From: Mercenaria mercenaria
Taxonomy: Eukaryota > Mollusca > Bivalvia > Venerida > Veneridae
Direction of reading: 5' to 3'
Length of the DNA stretch: 64,000 nt
NCBI RefSeq assembly: GCF_021730395.1
Contig: NC_069363.1
Span: 51,765,001-51,829,000 of the forward strand
Positions within the stretch are counted from its first letter, which is position 1; each line of letters begins with the position of its first letter. Below the pieces are notes generated by a model. It saw nothing but the letters and a program-made list of their open reading frames with translations. It did not search any database and was not told where the DNA came from. Both the position numbers and the translations under genes were made by a program. Below are positions 45,884 through 58,465 of this stretch, piece after piece.

Positions 45884-47581
45884 CAAGAGGGCCAAGATGG
45901 CCCTAGGTCGCTCACCTAAGAAACACACCATAACAGTGTAAAACATGTTTGACCTAGTGATTCCATGGAAACAAATAATCTGACCAATTTTCATTAAGAT
46001 TGGACCAAAAATTGGTCTCTTGCGATAAAAAACAAGCATTTTCTAGATATGACCTAGTTTTTGACCTAGATGACCCATGTTCAAACTCGACCTAGATTTT
46101 TATCAAGGCAATCATTCTGACCAAAATTCATAAAGATCAATTGAAAAAATACAGCCCTCTATCACATACACAAGTTTTTCTTTGATTTGACCAAGTGACC
46201 TATTTTTGACCTCAGATGACCATATTCAAATTGACCTAGATTTCATTAAGGCAATCATCCTGACCAAATGTTCATTAAAATCAATTGAAAAAAACAGTCT
46301 CTATCGCAAAACAAGATTTTTCTTTATTTGACCTAGTGACCTAGTTTTTGACCTCAGATAACCATATTCAAATTCGACCTAGATTTCATCAAGGCAATCA
46401 CTCTGACCAAATTTCATGAAGATCAATTGAAAATACATCCTCTATTGCATACACAAGTTTTTTCTTCGATTTGACTAGTGACCTATTTTTGACCCAAGAT
46501 GACCCATTTCGAACTCGGCCTAGATTTTATCAAGGTAATCATTCTGGCTAAATTTCATGAAGATCAGTTGAAAAATACAGCCTCTATCGCATACACAAGG
46601 TTTTTCCTTGATTTCACCTAGTGACCTAGTTTTTGACCCGAGATGACCCATTTTCGAACTCGGCCTAGATTTCATCAAGGTTATCATTCTGACCAAAATT
46701 CATGAAGATCAATTGAAAAATACCGCCTCTATCGCATACACAAGGTTTTTCTTTGATTTGACCTAGTGACCTAGTTTTTGACCCGAGATGACCCATTTTC
46801 GAACTCAGCCTAGATTTCATCAAGGCAATCATTCTGACCAATATTCATGAAGATCAATTGAAAAGTACAGCCTCTATCGCATACACAAGGTTTTTCTTTG
46901 ATTTGACCTAGTGACCTAGTTTTTAACCCGAGATGACCCATTTTCGAACTCGGCCTAGATTTCATCAAGATTATCATTCTGACCAATATTCATGAAGAAT
47001 AATTGAAAAATACAGCCTCTATCGCATACACAAGGTTTTTCTTTGATTTGACCTAGTGACCTAGTTTTTGACCCGAGATGACCCATTTTCGAACTCGGCC
47101 TAGATTTCATCAAGGCAATCATTCTGACCAATATTCATGAAGATCAGTTGAAAAATACAGCCTCTATCGCATACACAAGGTTTTTCTTTGATTTGACCTA
47201 GTGACCTAGTTTTTGACCCAAGATGACCCATTTTCGAACTCGGCCTAGATTTCATCAAGGTTATCATTCTGACCAAAATTCATGAAGATCAATTGAAAAA
47301 TACAGCCTCTATCGCATACACAAGGTTTTTCTTTGATTTGACCTAGTGACCTAGTTTTTGACCCGAGATGACCCATTTTCGAACTCGGCCTAGATTTCAT
47401 CAAGGTTATCATTCTGACCAATATTCATGAAGATTAATTGAAAAATATAGCCTCTATCGCATACACAAGCTAAATGTTGACAGACAGACGACAGACAGAC
47501 GACAGACAGACGACAGACGACAGACGCCGGACATCGAGCGATCAGAAAAACTCACCTGAGCATTGCTCAGGTGAGCTAAAA
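45884..47581 (+). mobile_element. array element E7
   Basis: The head is ACAAGAGGGCCAAGATGGCC followed by TCGCTCACCT. About ten units of about 145 bp contain CCTCTATCGCATACACAAG and TGACCTAGTTTTTGACC. The tail has a GACAGACAGACG run, then the hairpin CTCACCTGAG with CTCAGGTGAG and CTAAA. The later units are nearly identical, so the array expanded recently. Confidence 0.65.
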
Positions 47582-49130
47582 ACATGAACGAGTTTGCTGC
47601 CAACAAAAGTTAGTCTAGCAAAACTGATTTGGTGAAAAAAAATATAATTTAGGCCTCCAGGGAACAATGCACGCAACATCCAGTCAGCACGATTGTAAAA
47701 GCAAAACATGATTTGCTATAAAGAAAATCAACTTGAGTGAACAATGACAATTTTCCATCAGATAACCATTGTACCCACAGTAAAATAAAGAAGTTGTAGC
47801 TCTAAAAACATTTGACAAAACCACTTCATTTAGCAAAATGTCTTGTAAAGATTGTCTCCAAAAAATATTGTTCAAAATACAAAAAAACAACCCCACTCTA
47901 CTCTAAAATTATATAACACTTCTGTCTCCTTTTGTCAATTCTTTTTTTCCCATAGATTTTTTAATATAATTTTTATGCAGATGTTTGTACACAAACAAGA
48001 TGAAATATTATTTGACTGCAGTAATTATAGATGCTACATAACACAAATCTGCACTTTTTCTATAAGCAGTTCTTAAACATGGGATGCAAGCTCTTCAATG
48101 AAATTTCATCTAACTGAATGAAATATCTTTGAACTATCTCTTCTTTTCTTTCCAGTGTAATTACTTGTATATTGAGTGAAAGCTTTTATTTGAAAATGTA
48201 ACATAAAATTTTGGCACGAAAACATATAGAAAACATTTCTGATTTGTCAAGAACATGCAAGTATTCTAACCAATGAGCTGAGTATTAAATACAGGCCTGC
48301 ATTATCAAACATGTCGATAGTATCTCTTACTGACAACAGCAGATTCAACTATTTCCAAAATTTGAAAATTTTGGGAGTAAATCTATACACAACCGTAGTT
48401 TATACACATATGATAGCTTTGACACATGAACACTGAAAATCTCCAGGTCTAAAAATCTCAAAAATATTACATGAATGCAATTAGCATGAAAATATCTTGC
48501 AATCTTTCAATATCTACATAGCTCTCACCTTAAATGGAGAAACAACCAAAAGTCTATACAAACAATTGTGAAAAATCAAAAAATATATTGCTGATAATAG
48601 TTAAATTTAATGATCATTTGGTACAAGGACATAGCCATCAGCAGAAATACCTTGTCATGGGGTTTATGGAATATTCTACCTTTGCATATTTTTTTCTTTT
48701 TAATTTTTCAAACAAAAGTCAATGTCGTCCCCTCAGTGTGCTCTACCAAGCTAGATCATTGTGCTAATGATAACTGTCTGTCTTACCAGCAGATCAAGGA
48801 ACTTTTGACAGAAGTGGATCCACTAACTAGAGAGGTAGCCAGGATTTTCTCTAACATACAAAATGACTCCACTAGTTTTCCATGCATTGGTATTTGTTTT
48901 AGAACAGAATGGGGTAAATTTGCTTCCACTAACCAAAAAGGAGCTATAAAAGTATTATAATATCAATCCTAAATTTTATCTCAGTATTTCTCTTAACTTT
49001 AAGGGCTGTCACATGGAAAAACATACAATGATCCGATAGTGCCAAACAGTTAATTTCAAATTACAGTTCCCAGCTCTATTAATCTCAACTCTTTTTTTCC
49101 GAATAATTCTGTCAGAGATATAATGCTAAC
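47582..49130. other. spacer with one protein-like frame
   Basis: AT-rich. A + strand frame at about 48718-48960 (about 80 residues after a possible 3' splice site, TTTTTCAAACAAAAG) has a balanced composition with several cysteines and ends in TAA. I do not recognise it. It could be a last exon or chance. Confidence 0.25.
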
Positions 49131-50153
49131 ACAAGAGCACCGCCTTGCGGGTGCTGACGCTCATCTGATTTTTTTTGTGTAATAGAAATATTGTCCTAAA
49201 CACGATTTTCTAAGTCTAAAAAGGGCCATCATTCTTGCAAAAAGCAGGATAGAATTATGTTTCTTGATGTACAGTGTCCACTTATGATGGTGAAAAACTG
49301 TTGCAAGTTTTAAAGCAATAGCTTTGATAGTTTATGAGAAAAGTCGACTTAAACATAATACTCAACCAAGAAAATGATTTTCTAAGTCCAAAAGGGGCAA
49401 TAATTATTGCAAAAAGCAGGATGGAGTTATGTTGCTTGCTATACAGGGTCAGCTTATGATGGTGAACAAGTGTTGCAAGTTTCAAAGCAATAGCTTTGAT
49501 AGTTTAAGAGAAAAAGTTGACCTAAACATAAAACTTAACCAAGAAATCTGATATTTTCTAAGTCAAAAAGGGGCCATAAATCTTGCAAAAAGCAGGATGG
49601 AGTTATGTTTCTTGCTGTACAGGGTCAGCTGATGATGGTGAACAAGTGTTGCAAGTTTTAAAGCAACAGCTTTGATAGTTTAGGATAAAAGCTGACCTAA
49701 ACATAAAACTTAACCAAGAAAACTGATTTTCTAAGTCCAAAAGGGGCAATAATTCTTGCAAAAAGCAAGATGGAGTTATGGTTCTTGATGTACAGGGTCT
49801 GCTTATGATGGTGAACAAGTATTCCAAGTTTCAAAGCAATAGCTTTGATAGTTTAGGAGAAAAGTTGACCTAAAAATAAAACTTAACCAAGAAATCTGAT
49901 ATTTTCTAAGTACAAAAGGGGCCATAAATCTTGCAAAAAGCAAGATGGAGTTATGTTTCTTGCTATACAGGGTCAGCTTATGATGGTGAACAAGTATTCC
50001 AAGTTTCAAAGCAATAGCTTTGATAGTTTAGGAGAAAAGCTGACCTAAACATAAAACTTAACCAGGCAACGCCGACGCCGACGCCGACGCCGACAACCGC
50101 TCAAGTGATGACAATAACTCATCATTTTTTTTCAAAAAATCAGATGAGCTAAC
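49131..50153 (+). mobile_element. array element E8
   Basis: The head is ACAAGAGCACCGCCTTGCGG then GTGC, and GCTCATCTGATTTTTT. About five units of about 173 bp contain AGGGTCAGCTTATGATGG and AGCTTTGATAGTTTA. The tail has (GCCGAC)n, then an AAAAATCAGATGAGCTAA end that inverts the head motif. It ends about 105 bases from the stop of TMEM38. It is almost the same as E9 at 60938-61988. Confidence 0.65.
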
Positions 50154-50258
50154 AAGATGTAAAGCTCTTTTTAAACTAAATTTACAAATTCATTCTTTTC
50201 GGTGATTTAGAAAAAAATGCTAATGCAACCTTATTTGATTATATACAACTTCAGCTTC

Positions 50259-50562
50259 TTAATCTTTCTTCTTATCCTCTTTACTCTTCATTGGCATATC
50301 GTTCCTGTCTCGCTCGTCTTGAGGCTTCTGCTCGCGTACAACTGCGCGTCTTAAAGCGTCCCACATTCCGCCCATAAATATGGCACAAAACAAGTTCTCA
50401 AATGGCGCAAATGGATCATGAATTCCAAGTAGTAATGCTGACAGCTTGAAGTACACAAAGAAAATTACAACTCCGAAATAAATGAGAGGGTGGGGCGCTT
50501 GAATGTAGTTTAGCCGCTCCAATAGAAACACGATAGATGCCACCAGACAAGCCTTCGTTGCG
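50259..50562 (-). CDS. TMEM38: TMEM38 last coding exon
   Basis: The acceptor TACTTACAG is at 50563-50571. It begins with the last base of a split Phe codon, then ATKACLVASIVFLLERL. It includes the last membrane segments, DPFAPFENLF, and a hydrophilic Lys- and Asp-rich tail before the stop at 50259-50261. Confidence 0.9.
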
Positions 50563-53500
50563 CTGTAAGTAAAAATACATATTCGCCATCAAGTAAAACT
50601 AATTATTTTTATGAAAAAAGCATCTATTTTAAAAAGCTTTAGCCGTAAATTCATTTAAATTTTTGTTTCATTCAATGTCATTTTTGTCAAACTAACTTAC
50701 TTTAGCCAAATAATTACTAAATTTCATTAATTTTATTAGATTGATAAAAACACTTTTTCTGAATCTTGTACAAATTTCAAAATCTTAAAGATAGATAGGC
50801 CTCAAGTATAGGATAGAGTTTATAAAATGTAATCTTCAGCATTTAAAAACCAAACTGGTGGGAGTGTAGCAGCTGCGGTTTCTTAATAATGAAGAATTCA
50901 TATAAATTCGACAGCCTCTATTCAATTTAGCGTTTTCCCCAGCTGTTAAATAGGTCAGCCTCTTAAAACATATTATCCAGAGAAATGGCAAAATTAATAT
51001 TCCAGTCTAAGGGAATAGATATTGGTAAACCCTGAAAATGTCATGTGATTGATTGGAAAAGAATGGTAAACACTTATACTGAGAGACTGTCCAGGAAGTA
51101 AGATGTTATTTCCATCGCTCAGGTTAGTCAGATATAGCACATACTATAGTGTCCTGCTTCAGGTAACAGAGTAACAAATATGTATGGTATCTTATTGCCC
51201 AGAACTTTTTTCTCGTGTTTTAAATCTAATATCAATTCTCAATTTAATGAAACAAAATACTTTTTTCATTTAGACTGTGCAGTAGAAGCATCTACATTGT
51301 AACTGAATCATATCAACATGTTAGGTAATTATCTATTAGAAATGTATAAAGAATAAAGCTTACAAAGTTGGTTGAAGAATTTCGTTGGTCCCTGGCACCC
51401 ATACACCACGAATCAATCTCTCAAAGTTCTTCATCAAGTAACTACCAGCTCCTATAGGTACAATGTTAACAGTTGAATACATGTAAAAACAAAACCTGAG
51501 TAACATATTTTCACTTAAAACACCTGAAGAAAATGAAAGCAAGCGAAAACCATTGGATGAACATAGCTGTTTCAAACATAGTTATAATAGGGGTTTTATC
51601 ATCACTGGTGTTCACTCTTATGTTTGAAATGCATCTTCTTTGGATGGGCACAATTCTGGATGTAGTAAACATCTTAGCCCCTTGTTTGAAACTTTAACTG
51701 TTCTTAAACTAACTGCCAGTTAAATTTTTATTCAAATGTATGGTCTTGGTGGCAAGTTGTAAGACTTTTAAGCATTCATAATCCTTGACTCTTAACATTA
51801 ATTTTGTTTGACCAAGTCTTCTAAAGTGTGCAAATATAACCACCATTAGTTTAATCACCTGTTAAAATTTCAAACTGGATCCTGGACATTATACATGTTA
51901 TTTTTTCACAAAAACTTTGAATTTTGTTATTGTTTAAATATGCAAATGTTAACAATAATAAAGTTCTGGCGAATTGTGTTTTAACATGTAACAATGAAAA
52001 TTATTTTTTTCTGGATTTTCTTAAGTCAAAGAACACTAGTTTTCAGTCCTCTCAATCTTGCAACTCTTATTGCCATATCTTAACTGATAACCAGTTCTTC
52101 CTAAATGAAACACAACAACAACGAAAATAGCTGTAACTCATTACACTCCCTAAGAAAATGATGATGAGGAAAGCATTTACCTACCTTTTATAGTTCCTAT
52201 CAAGACTATGATTAGATAAGCATTAGGGTAAAGCTTGGCAGTGTGATTGACAGCCGCGTAAATCTTGCTCGCTCTCTGTACCTCCTTAAAACCACAGATG
52301 ACCATCTTGAACGGAAGCAGCCTAGCCAGCTTATACACCAAATCAAACGGTGAATAAAACACAAGGTACCTGAAATAATACATTACAATTCTGTTTACAA
52401 GAATAACTAGAACTGTCACAGGAGTGACTCATACCCCCACCATACGGTCTTGTCACAGAAGAATGGCAACCATAAGGAATCTTAAAAATACTTTGGAGTA
52501 CTTCATCCTGGGCTTCCACATATAAGTAATACTAGTATAATACTAGTATAGTAATACAAGTAAATATATTAAATATCTAATATTAGAGATACACTAAAAG
52601 TTAATACAAAAAAGGGTCTTATGACCCATGTTACAACAGAAAAATGTTTTTACTTTTTACATAGAACTTATAATAAAAAAGTTAGAAAAATACCTAAAAT
52701 ACTGAAAATCTAAAAATAGGATTTCTAAAAATAGACTAATTCCTGGAATTTAAGGGGAAGAAACTCAGTACAAAAGTTAAAAAAAGGTTACTTCTAAGCC
52801 AATCAGAATGAGATATAGTGAAAATACATCAAAATTAACCTTAAATTCTAGGTAAAAGGGGACACAATTCAAGAAAAATTAGTGTCAGAGTTATGCACCT
52901 TGTGTCACATGATGTGGGTGATGAGGTGGAACATCTGTTTTAAGTCTGGATCAAATCCATTCAGTAGTAACTGAGATATAGTGAAAATACATCAAAATTA
53001 ACCTTAAATTCTAAGTAAAAAGGGGCATAATTCATGAAAAATTGGTATCAGAGTTATGCACCTTGTGTCACATGATGTGGGTGATGAGGTGGAACATCTA
53101 TTTTAGGTTTGAATCAAATCCATATTGTAATAATTGAGATATAGTGAAAATACATCAAAATCAACCTTAAATTTGAAGTAAAAGGGGACATAATTCATAA
53201 AAAATTTATGTCAGAGTTAAGCACCTTATGTCACATCATCTGGGTGATGAGGTGGAACAACTATTTTAAGTTTGAATCAAATCCATTTAGTAATAACTGA
53301 GATATAGTGAAAATACAAGAAAATTAACCTTAAATTCTAAGTAAAAGGGGACATAATTCATGAAAACTTGGTGTCAGAGTTATGCACCTTGTGTCACATG
53401 ATGTGGGCACATGATGTGGGTGATGAGGTGGAACATCTTTTTTAAATTTGAATCAAATCCATTTAGTAATAACTGAGATATAGTGAAAATACAAAAAATT

Positions 53501-54508
53501 AACCTTAAATTCTAAGTAAAAGGGGACATAATTCATGAAAACTTGGTGTCAAGAGTTATGCACCTTGTGTCACATGATGTGGGTGATAAGGTGGAACATG
53601 TATTTTAAGTTTGAATCAAATCCATTTGGTAATAACTGAGATAATAGATTTCGGGACGCGACGGGACGGGACGCGACGCAACGGGACGCGACAAAACTGC
53701 CTCCTATATACCCCCCTCAAACATGTTTGGTGGGGGTATAATGATAGGATATTAACCCTTAGCCTGCTAAATTTCTAAAATAGACTGGTCCATCATTCAA
53801 TTTGGGCAATACCATTTATTATTTGAAGGGGTGTTAAATGAAAATTTACTGACCATATAGCAAACAGTGCAGACCATCATGGTCAGACTGCATGGATGTG
53901 CAGGCTGATCTTTGTCTGCACTGGTCGCAAAGGCAGAATCACTTGCTACCAGCAGACGAAAGGTTAATTTACAGAAGAACCTTATCAACTTTCAAAGCCC
54001 CATTTCACTGAAGACACAGGTTAGAACTCTTTGAAGTGTTGTATCAGTAAAACATCATTTTGTTACGCTCTCGCCTTGCACAAACTTTACACTGCAAAAA
54101 TCTAGTTTCTAGGAAGTTCTTGAAAAAATCACTGACTTAATTTTCTATGGGAAACAGATGAAATGCAATATTACCAAAGTAATCAAGAGCAATGGAAATA
54201 AGATGTCTGATGTTTTGGCACAATCTTGACAGCTGTCTGTGCAAACTGACATTTTAGACAATTTTTTATTATTTTCAGTCAATGCATGTTATATGTAAAG
54301 GCATGCCATACTGCTGTAGTTATAAGAACTGGAAACATTCAAAAGACATACCATACTGCAGTGGCTGTAAGCACACTTCTATGATCCTTGAATGGTGTGA
54401 TAGCTGGCTCCCCCAGTAAAATATTGGCAATAATACTTCCTGCGAAACATAACAACATGCTTGATAACCATGTTGACAATGGATGTCGTCTATAGAACGG
54501 CTGTGTGC
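50259..54508 (-). CDS. TMEM38: TRIC-family intracellular cation channel (TMEM38), 3' four coding exons
   Basis: The four exons join in frame to about 244 residues that follow human TRIC-A/B from the end of the first membrane segment to the C terminus. Landmarks in order: WLSSMLLCFAGS (human WFSSMLYCFGGG), AVWYLVFYSPFDLVY, GFKEVQRASKIYAAVNH with the conserved KEVxR motif, GAGSYLMKNFERLIRGVW, DPFAPFENLF near the end, and a basic tail ending EDKKKD. TRIC channels are trimers in the ER or sarcoplasmic reticulum that pass K+ to balance Ca2+ release. All splice sites are GT-AG and the phases match across junctions. The first coding exon (about 38 residues, with the FDxxHY segment) was not found in the 9.5 kb upstream and may lie beyond the window. 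The introns hold mobile elements. Confidence 0.9.
51364..51451 (-). CDS. TMEM38: TMEM38 exon with NFERL motif
   Basis: The acceptor is ACCTATAG and the donor is GTAAGC. It encodes AGSYLMKNFERLIRGVW and then PGTNEILQPT, matching AGG-IITNFERLVKGDW in vertebrate TRIC proteins. 88 bases. Confidence 0.9.
52185..52369 (-). CDS. TMEM38: TMEM38 exon with KEVQR motif
   Basis: The acceptor is ATTATTTCAG and the donor is GTAGGT. It encodes YLVFYSPFDLVYKLARLLP and the KEVxR helix, then the KLYPNAYLIIVLIGTIKG membrane segment. 185 bases. A second possible donor four bases downstream would break the frame with the next exon. Confidence 0.9.
52408..53741 (-). mobile_element. array element E10 (CCCCC type) in a TMEM38 intron
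   Basis: Given as minus relative to the gene; its own head-to-tail direction is + strand. The head is AGAACTGTCACAGGAGTGAC then TCATACCCCCACC. Six or so units of about 155 bp contain TAAAAGGGGACATAATTCATG and AGAGTTATGCACCTTGTGTC. The tail has a GGGACGCGACGGGACGGGAC run, then the hairpin ACCCCCCTCAAACATG with TTTGGTGGGGGT. Confidence 0.6.
53753..53967. mobile_element. 215-bp MITE in a TMEM38 intron
   Basis: The ends TTAACCCTTAGCCTGCT and AGCAGACGAAAGGTTAA are imperfect inverted repeats. The minus-strand frame across it reads SDSAFATSADKDQPAHPCS, a peptide I recall as recurrent in bivalve hypothetical proteins. I take it as a translated repeat, not a gene. Confidence 0.55.
54352..54508 (-). 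CDS. TMEM38: TMEM38 second coding exon (first found here)
   Basis: The acceptor is TATATTTTCAG and the donor is GTATGT. It encodes TQPFYRRHPLSTWLSSM, then LLCFAGSIIANILLGEPAI and HRSVLTATAVW, matching the vertebrate segment that ends ILLASSIWY. It starts inside a Gly codon, so an upstream exon must exist. Confidence 0.9.
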
Positions 54509-54599
54509 CTGAAAATATACCATTATGCCATGAATTCAAACACGAGTTACATAACTAGTTGGAAGATATGGAACAACAAAGCGAAGATGTGAGTACAGC

Positions 54600-56093
54600 T
54601 GATAACAAACAAGCTCTGTAGTCCCAATTTTTGAAAGCATTGAAAATCTTTTTGTTCCACAAAACAGCCTAAACCATTAAGCATTCTACCAGATTCCAAT
54701 CCTGTGAGCAACTACGTTGCAATATTGTATATACCGGTACATAAAAGTAAGACAAAAGGGGGAATAAAAGAACAAACAAAATGAACTCGAACAGACTTTT
54801 TTTTTTCATTTATATAAGATCAATAATAAGAAAGTAGTAATAAAAGGATAAACAAAAGAGAGGCAAAAAATAAAATGTAAAATTATAAGAATCTGCTTTC
54901 TTTAAATATTTTTTTTTGACTGAACAACAGTATTGTATGGTTTTCCTGCTCAAGTAAGTTTGAAAATTTTCCAAACTATAATGTAAGCTTGGTCCTTGGA
55001 AGCAGATTAATATGTACCACTATAATTGTTTAACCATCTTTATCAGCAGTCTCTCTGAACTTTCATCAGCAGTCTCTCTGAACTTTCATCAGCAGTCTCT
55101 CTGACTCTGAGCTTCAGAAGTACAAAATGTATGTAATCTAATAAATTCAAATCAATTAACATTCTATTAAGTTCTGTGATTCCGTGAGACAGCAGGTTAT
55201 CAGTGATGATCTAAACTGCTACCTGCTTTCTGCACCATTTTACTCAGTATTACAGATCTGCTATCATTTACCCCACACTATTTACAGCCATTTTTTTATG
55301 TAATAGAAAATTAAAACAATTTTTTGCAAATCTGGCACCCAGAATTTTAAATGAGGATATAAGATAAATATCCATACATAGGTGCATGTTGCTGTCTTTA
55401 ATGTAGCTGTTGTTCAGTAACAGTGCAAACTGGAAAACCTATTTATTTACAAGTTATTTTTTAAGTTAACCTTCATTCTGATGACTTGAAAGCTAAACAG
55501 ATGAAGACTGGGGCCAAGGGTATACAGACCAGTCTCAGAATGCAAGATTGCTATTGGTCAATTTCAAGAATGTGCTCAGGAACAATGAATCAGAAACTGA
55601 AATTCAGGACTGGTCTATGACCTTAGGTAATTGAGTTCTAAACAAAAATACTTGATCACAGTCATAATGAATGTTGAATTCATGATCTGTAACACCATAA
55701 TTACAGGTGTTTTCATGAGATGTTTTACTGACGAAGTTGAATGTACATAATATTAAATGTTCCTGGTATAACCTTAGATGTTAAATCATTAACTTGATGG
55801 CAATTTTGTTGTTTTGGCTAATTATTTCAGAACATTATCTTTTTTAAATGGATATAAATCTCATTTGTTATTAAAATTTAATTTTGTGCACTAGAAAAAA
55901 CAAATGAATGTGCAAAATCCATGAAAAAAAAAAATCAAGGAGTTTATGGTATCTATTGCAGGGAACATGTAATTCAAATGCATTACCTTTTCATACTTTT
56001 TAATATTCAACCTTCCACAATAATAGTACAATTATGAACACATCTTTTTGAGATATTTGGCAAGAATCAAGATCAAAAAAATTAAGCAATTAC
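54600..56093. other. TMEM38 upstream or intron sequence, nothing recognised
   Basis: AT-rich. A 24-bp sequence with TCAGCAGTCTCTCTGAAC is tandemly repeated about three times near 55046-55110. Otherwise featureless. Confidence 0.4.
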
Positions 56094-56106
56094 TTCTAAA
56101 TGATGT

Positions 56107-56393
56107 TTTTTTTTTGTTTTTGTTTTTTTTTTGTTGGATTTAACGTCGCACCGACACATGACAAGTCATATGGCGACTTTCCAGCTTTAATGGTGGAGGA
56201 AGACCCCAGGTGTCCCTCCGTGCATTATTCATCACGAGCGAGCACCTGGGTAGAACCACCGACCTTCCGTATGCCAGCTGGATGACTTCCTCACATGAAG
56301 AATTCAAAGCCCCGAGTGAGGCTCGAACCCACATCGATGAGGGGCAAGTGATTTGAAGTCAGCGACCTTAACCACTCGGCCACGGAGGCCCCT
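56107..56393 (-). mobile_element. tRNA-Ser/Leu-type SINE
   Basis: On the minus strand it starts GGCCTCCGTGGCCGAGTGG, like class II tRNA genes with box A (TGGCCGAGTGG), and has box B (GGTTCGAGCC). The core contains GTCGCCATATGACTTGTCAT and the end is T-rich on the + strand (A-rich tail). Direct repeats TTCTAAATGATGT flank it (56094-56106 and 56394-56406). It differs from the other SINE family here and may be RUDI/V-SINE related, which I cannot confirm. A 26-base piece of its core also lies in transposon copies A and B (about 8570-8596). Confidence 0.9.
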
Positions 56394-56406
56394 TTCTAAA
56401 TGATGT

Positions 56407-57765
56407 AATAAACAGACTGTTTTCTTCCACTAACCTGCAATTACATTCATGTGAATTCCAAATCAAACCTGCATGACTGTAAAGCTTTTAAAAATATGCT
56501 TTTGATCACAGCAAAATAATTACTGAAAACAATAATTATTCTACTTTTCCCTGAAAATGTTGTTAAAATTCCCTACTCCCACAAGGGCCCTGGCCTCATT
56601 TCCCCAATATTGTTCGAAGTGTGTGCCAAGGTTTATAACTTAACTATATACACTTTATAAATTCAGCTATGTGTTGTTTTGGTCAGCTAATCTCTTAATT
56701 TCTTGCACACACAACTTGTTCTCTACTTCCCCTAATAAAACAAAGGGGCCAAATCAAGAATAAAATGTCTTACAAGGTCATAATGTACTTATTTATAAGG
56801 CTGTGAATTATTTTTTTGTTATTAACTTAAAATATATTATTTTTTGTAAAATCCTAGTTTCTATAATGTTACTGTTTTCTCATATATTTGTCAAAGGTTG
56901 CAATATCTGATCAAAAAGCAAAAAGTAATTAGAGAATCCACTGTTTATGATTACCTCTCTTTATGACTGAATGTATAAATCCAAATGCAATATTAGTAGA
57001 AAGTGCCTTCCTAATCATGTTATTCATATTTTCTTATTTGGAGAGCTACCTTTTGCCTTTTTAACATAATATAAAGAGCCTTATGGAACTTTAAGATGTG
57101 CTCTCTGATCAATTACTTCCAGATCCAAGGATCAAGTTTGACCTCTAGATTGGTATTTCAAAGCTGCCAGCAATAAAAGCAAGTCATATTTGTTTGCTGT
57201 ATGTTGAGACAATAGGAACTACTACTACCAGCCAGTTCATTTGCTAAATGAAAACATATGAAACATTTTGATCTCTATAGATATAGCTTATTCTAAACAT
57301 TATCACAAATCTCAACAATACAAGCTACATCTGTTATGTCAAGTTATCATAAGTGATGTATGGGATTCCTGTGCCTGTAGTCTGCACTGTTTACAGTGTA
57401 AACCTCTTTTCCAAATAGCCAGCATGTTCCTAAGACAGTGATGTCATCAATGCAGTCATTATTCTGTCCCTATGTGTAAATGAGGCAGTATTTGATAAAT
57501 GCAGTTAAAATTGACAGCGCAAGTTCAATAATACTTTTTAATGGGATTCTCCTCAGCAAACAAAACCCAGTGGAGGCCCTGGTCATTGTCTTTCTCAAAA
57601 CGATATCACTGTAATATCTAAAACATAACATAGCCAAGTGAAAAAAAAAATGTTTTAATAAGTCATCTGCCATAAAATTACAAAATATGATCTTCCAACT
57701 TAAATATCCTACATCTACCGAAAACTGAAAGGACCGCATCAGTATTTTTCTAACTGGCAATACCA
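56407..57765. other. spacer, nothing recognised
   Basis: AT-rich. A 98-residue minus-strand frame (57470-57766) does not match TRIC exon 1 or any family I recognise. Confidence 0.35.
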
Positions 57766-57885
57766 ACTAGAAGATGCTTTTGTAGAAAAGCGCATGTCTC
57801 CCCCAATGCATAGTCGTATAGTCAATAAGGGACAGAAGCGAAAGTCAAAGAGACACTGATGCTTGACTGCAACAGGGATGACATA
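57766..57885 (+). mobile_element. solo head of the E3-type element
   Basis: AGAAGATGCTTTTGTAGAAA, then GCGCATGTCTCCCCC and about 90 more bases, match the head at 37234-37350. The tandem array and tail are absent. Confidence 0.7.
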
Positions 57886-58465
57886 ATTAGTAACTGGCTG
57901 TCACAAGATCTTTAGTAAGTAATTACTAATTATGAGTTAAGGAAAAAATACTGATATATGGCCCTTTCGAGCTTCCATATAAATCTACTTCAAGGTACAC
58001 CCTTTATCAATCATTCACATGTGGGGGAAAACTGCTGACATAAACAGCCACCTTGCAGAAACATAATAGAACTTGACAAAATCTTCCTGAGAATCATGTT
58101 TTATACTGCATGCATTTCACTCATACCTTTGCTTGTTTACATTGCTGAATATCTGCAAATTCTGACAGATATTATTATAAACCAGTGTTTATTATGTTGT
58201 GGAAATGAGATTCATAATTATTTCAAAAATCCAATGCAATTACTGGTAGTCAGACAGTTGGAATGCATACTACCTGTTCCAAAATTCAGTCCAGAAGCCT
58301 ATATAGATTTGAAAAATATATCTTGGGAGAAATGAACATGCCATGGTGGTCGTGGGGAGCTGCATTCTGTCAGTAAACTGAAGCGAGGTTTAATCTCACA
58401 ACCTTTCCCTTGACTGACAGAAACCTAAATCACTACTTTACTAAATGCAAAAGACCATCCCTAGT
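57886..58465. other. spacer, nothing recognised
   Basis: A 79-residue + strand frame (58096-58335) begins with a hydrophobic stretch but has no neighbour exon or recognisable motif. Confidence 0.3.

Noticed and set aside
57470-57766. 98-residue minus-strand frame as TMEM38 exon 1
   Set aside because: It lacks the FDxxHY segment expected near the start of TRIC proteins and shows no suitable donor phase.
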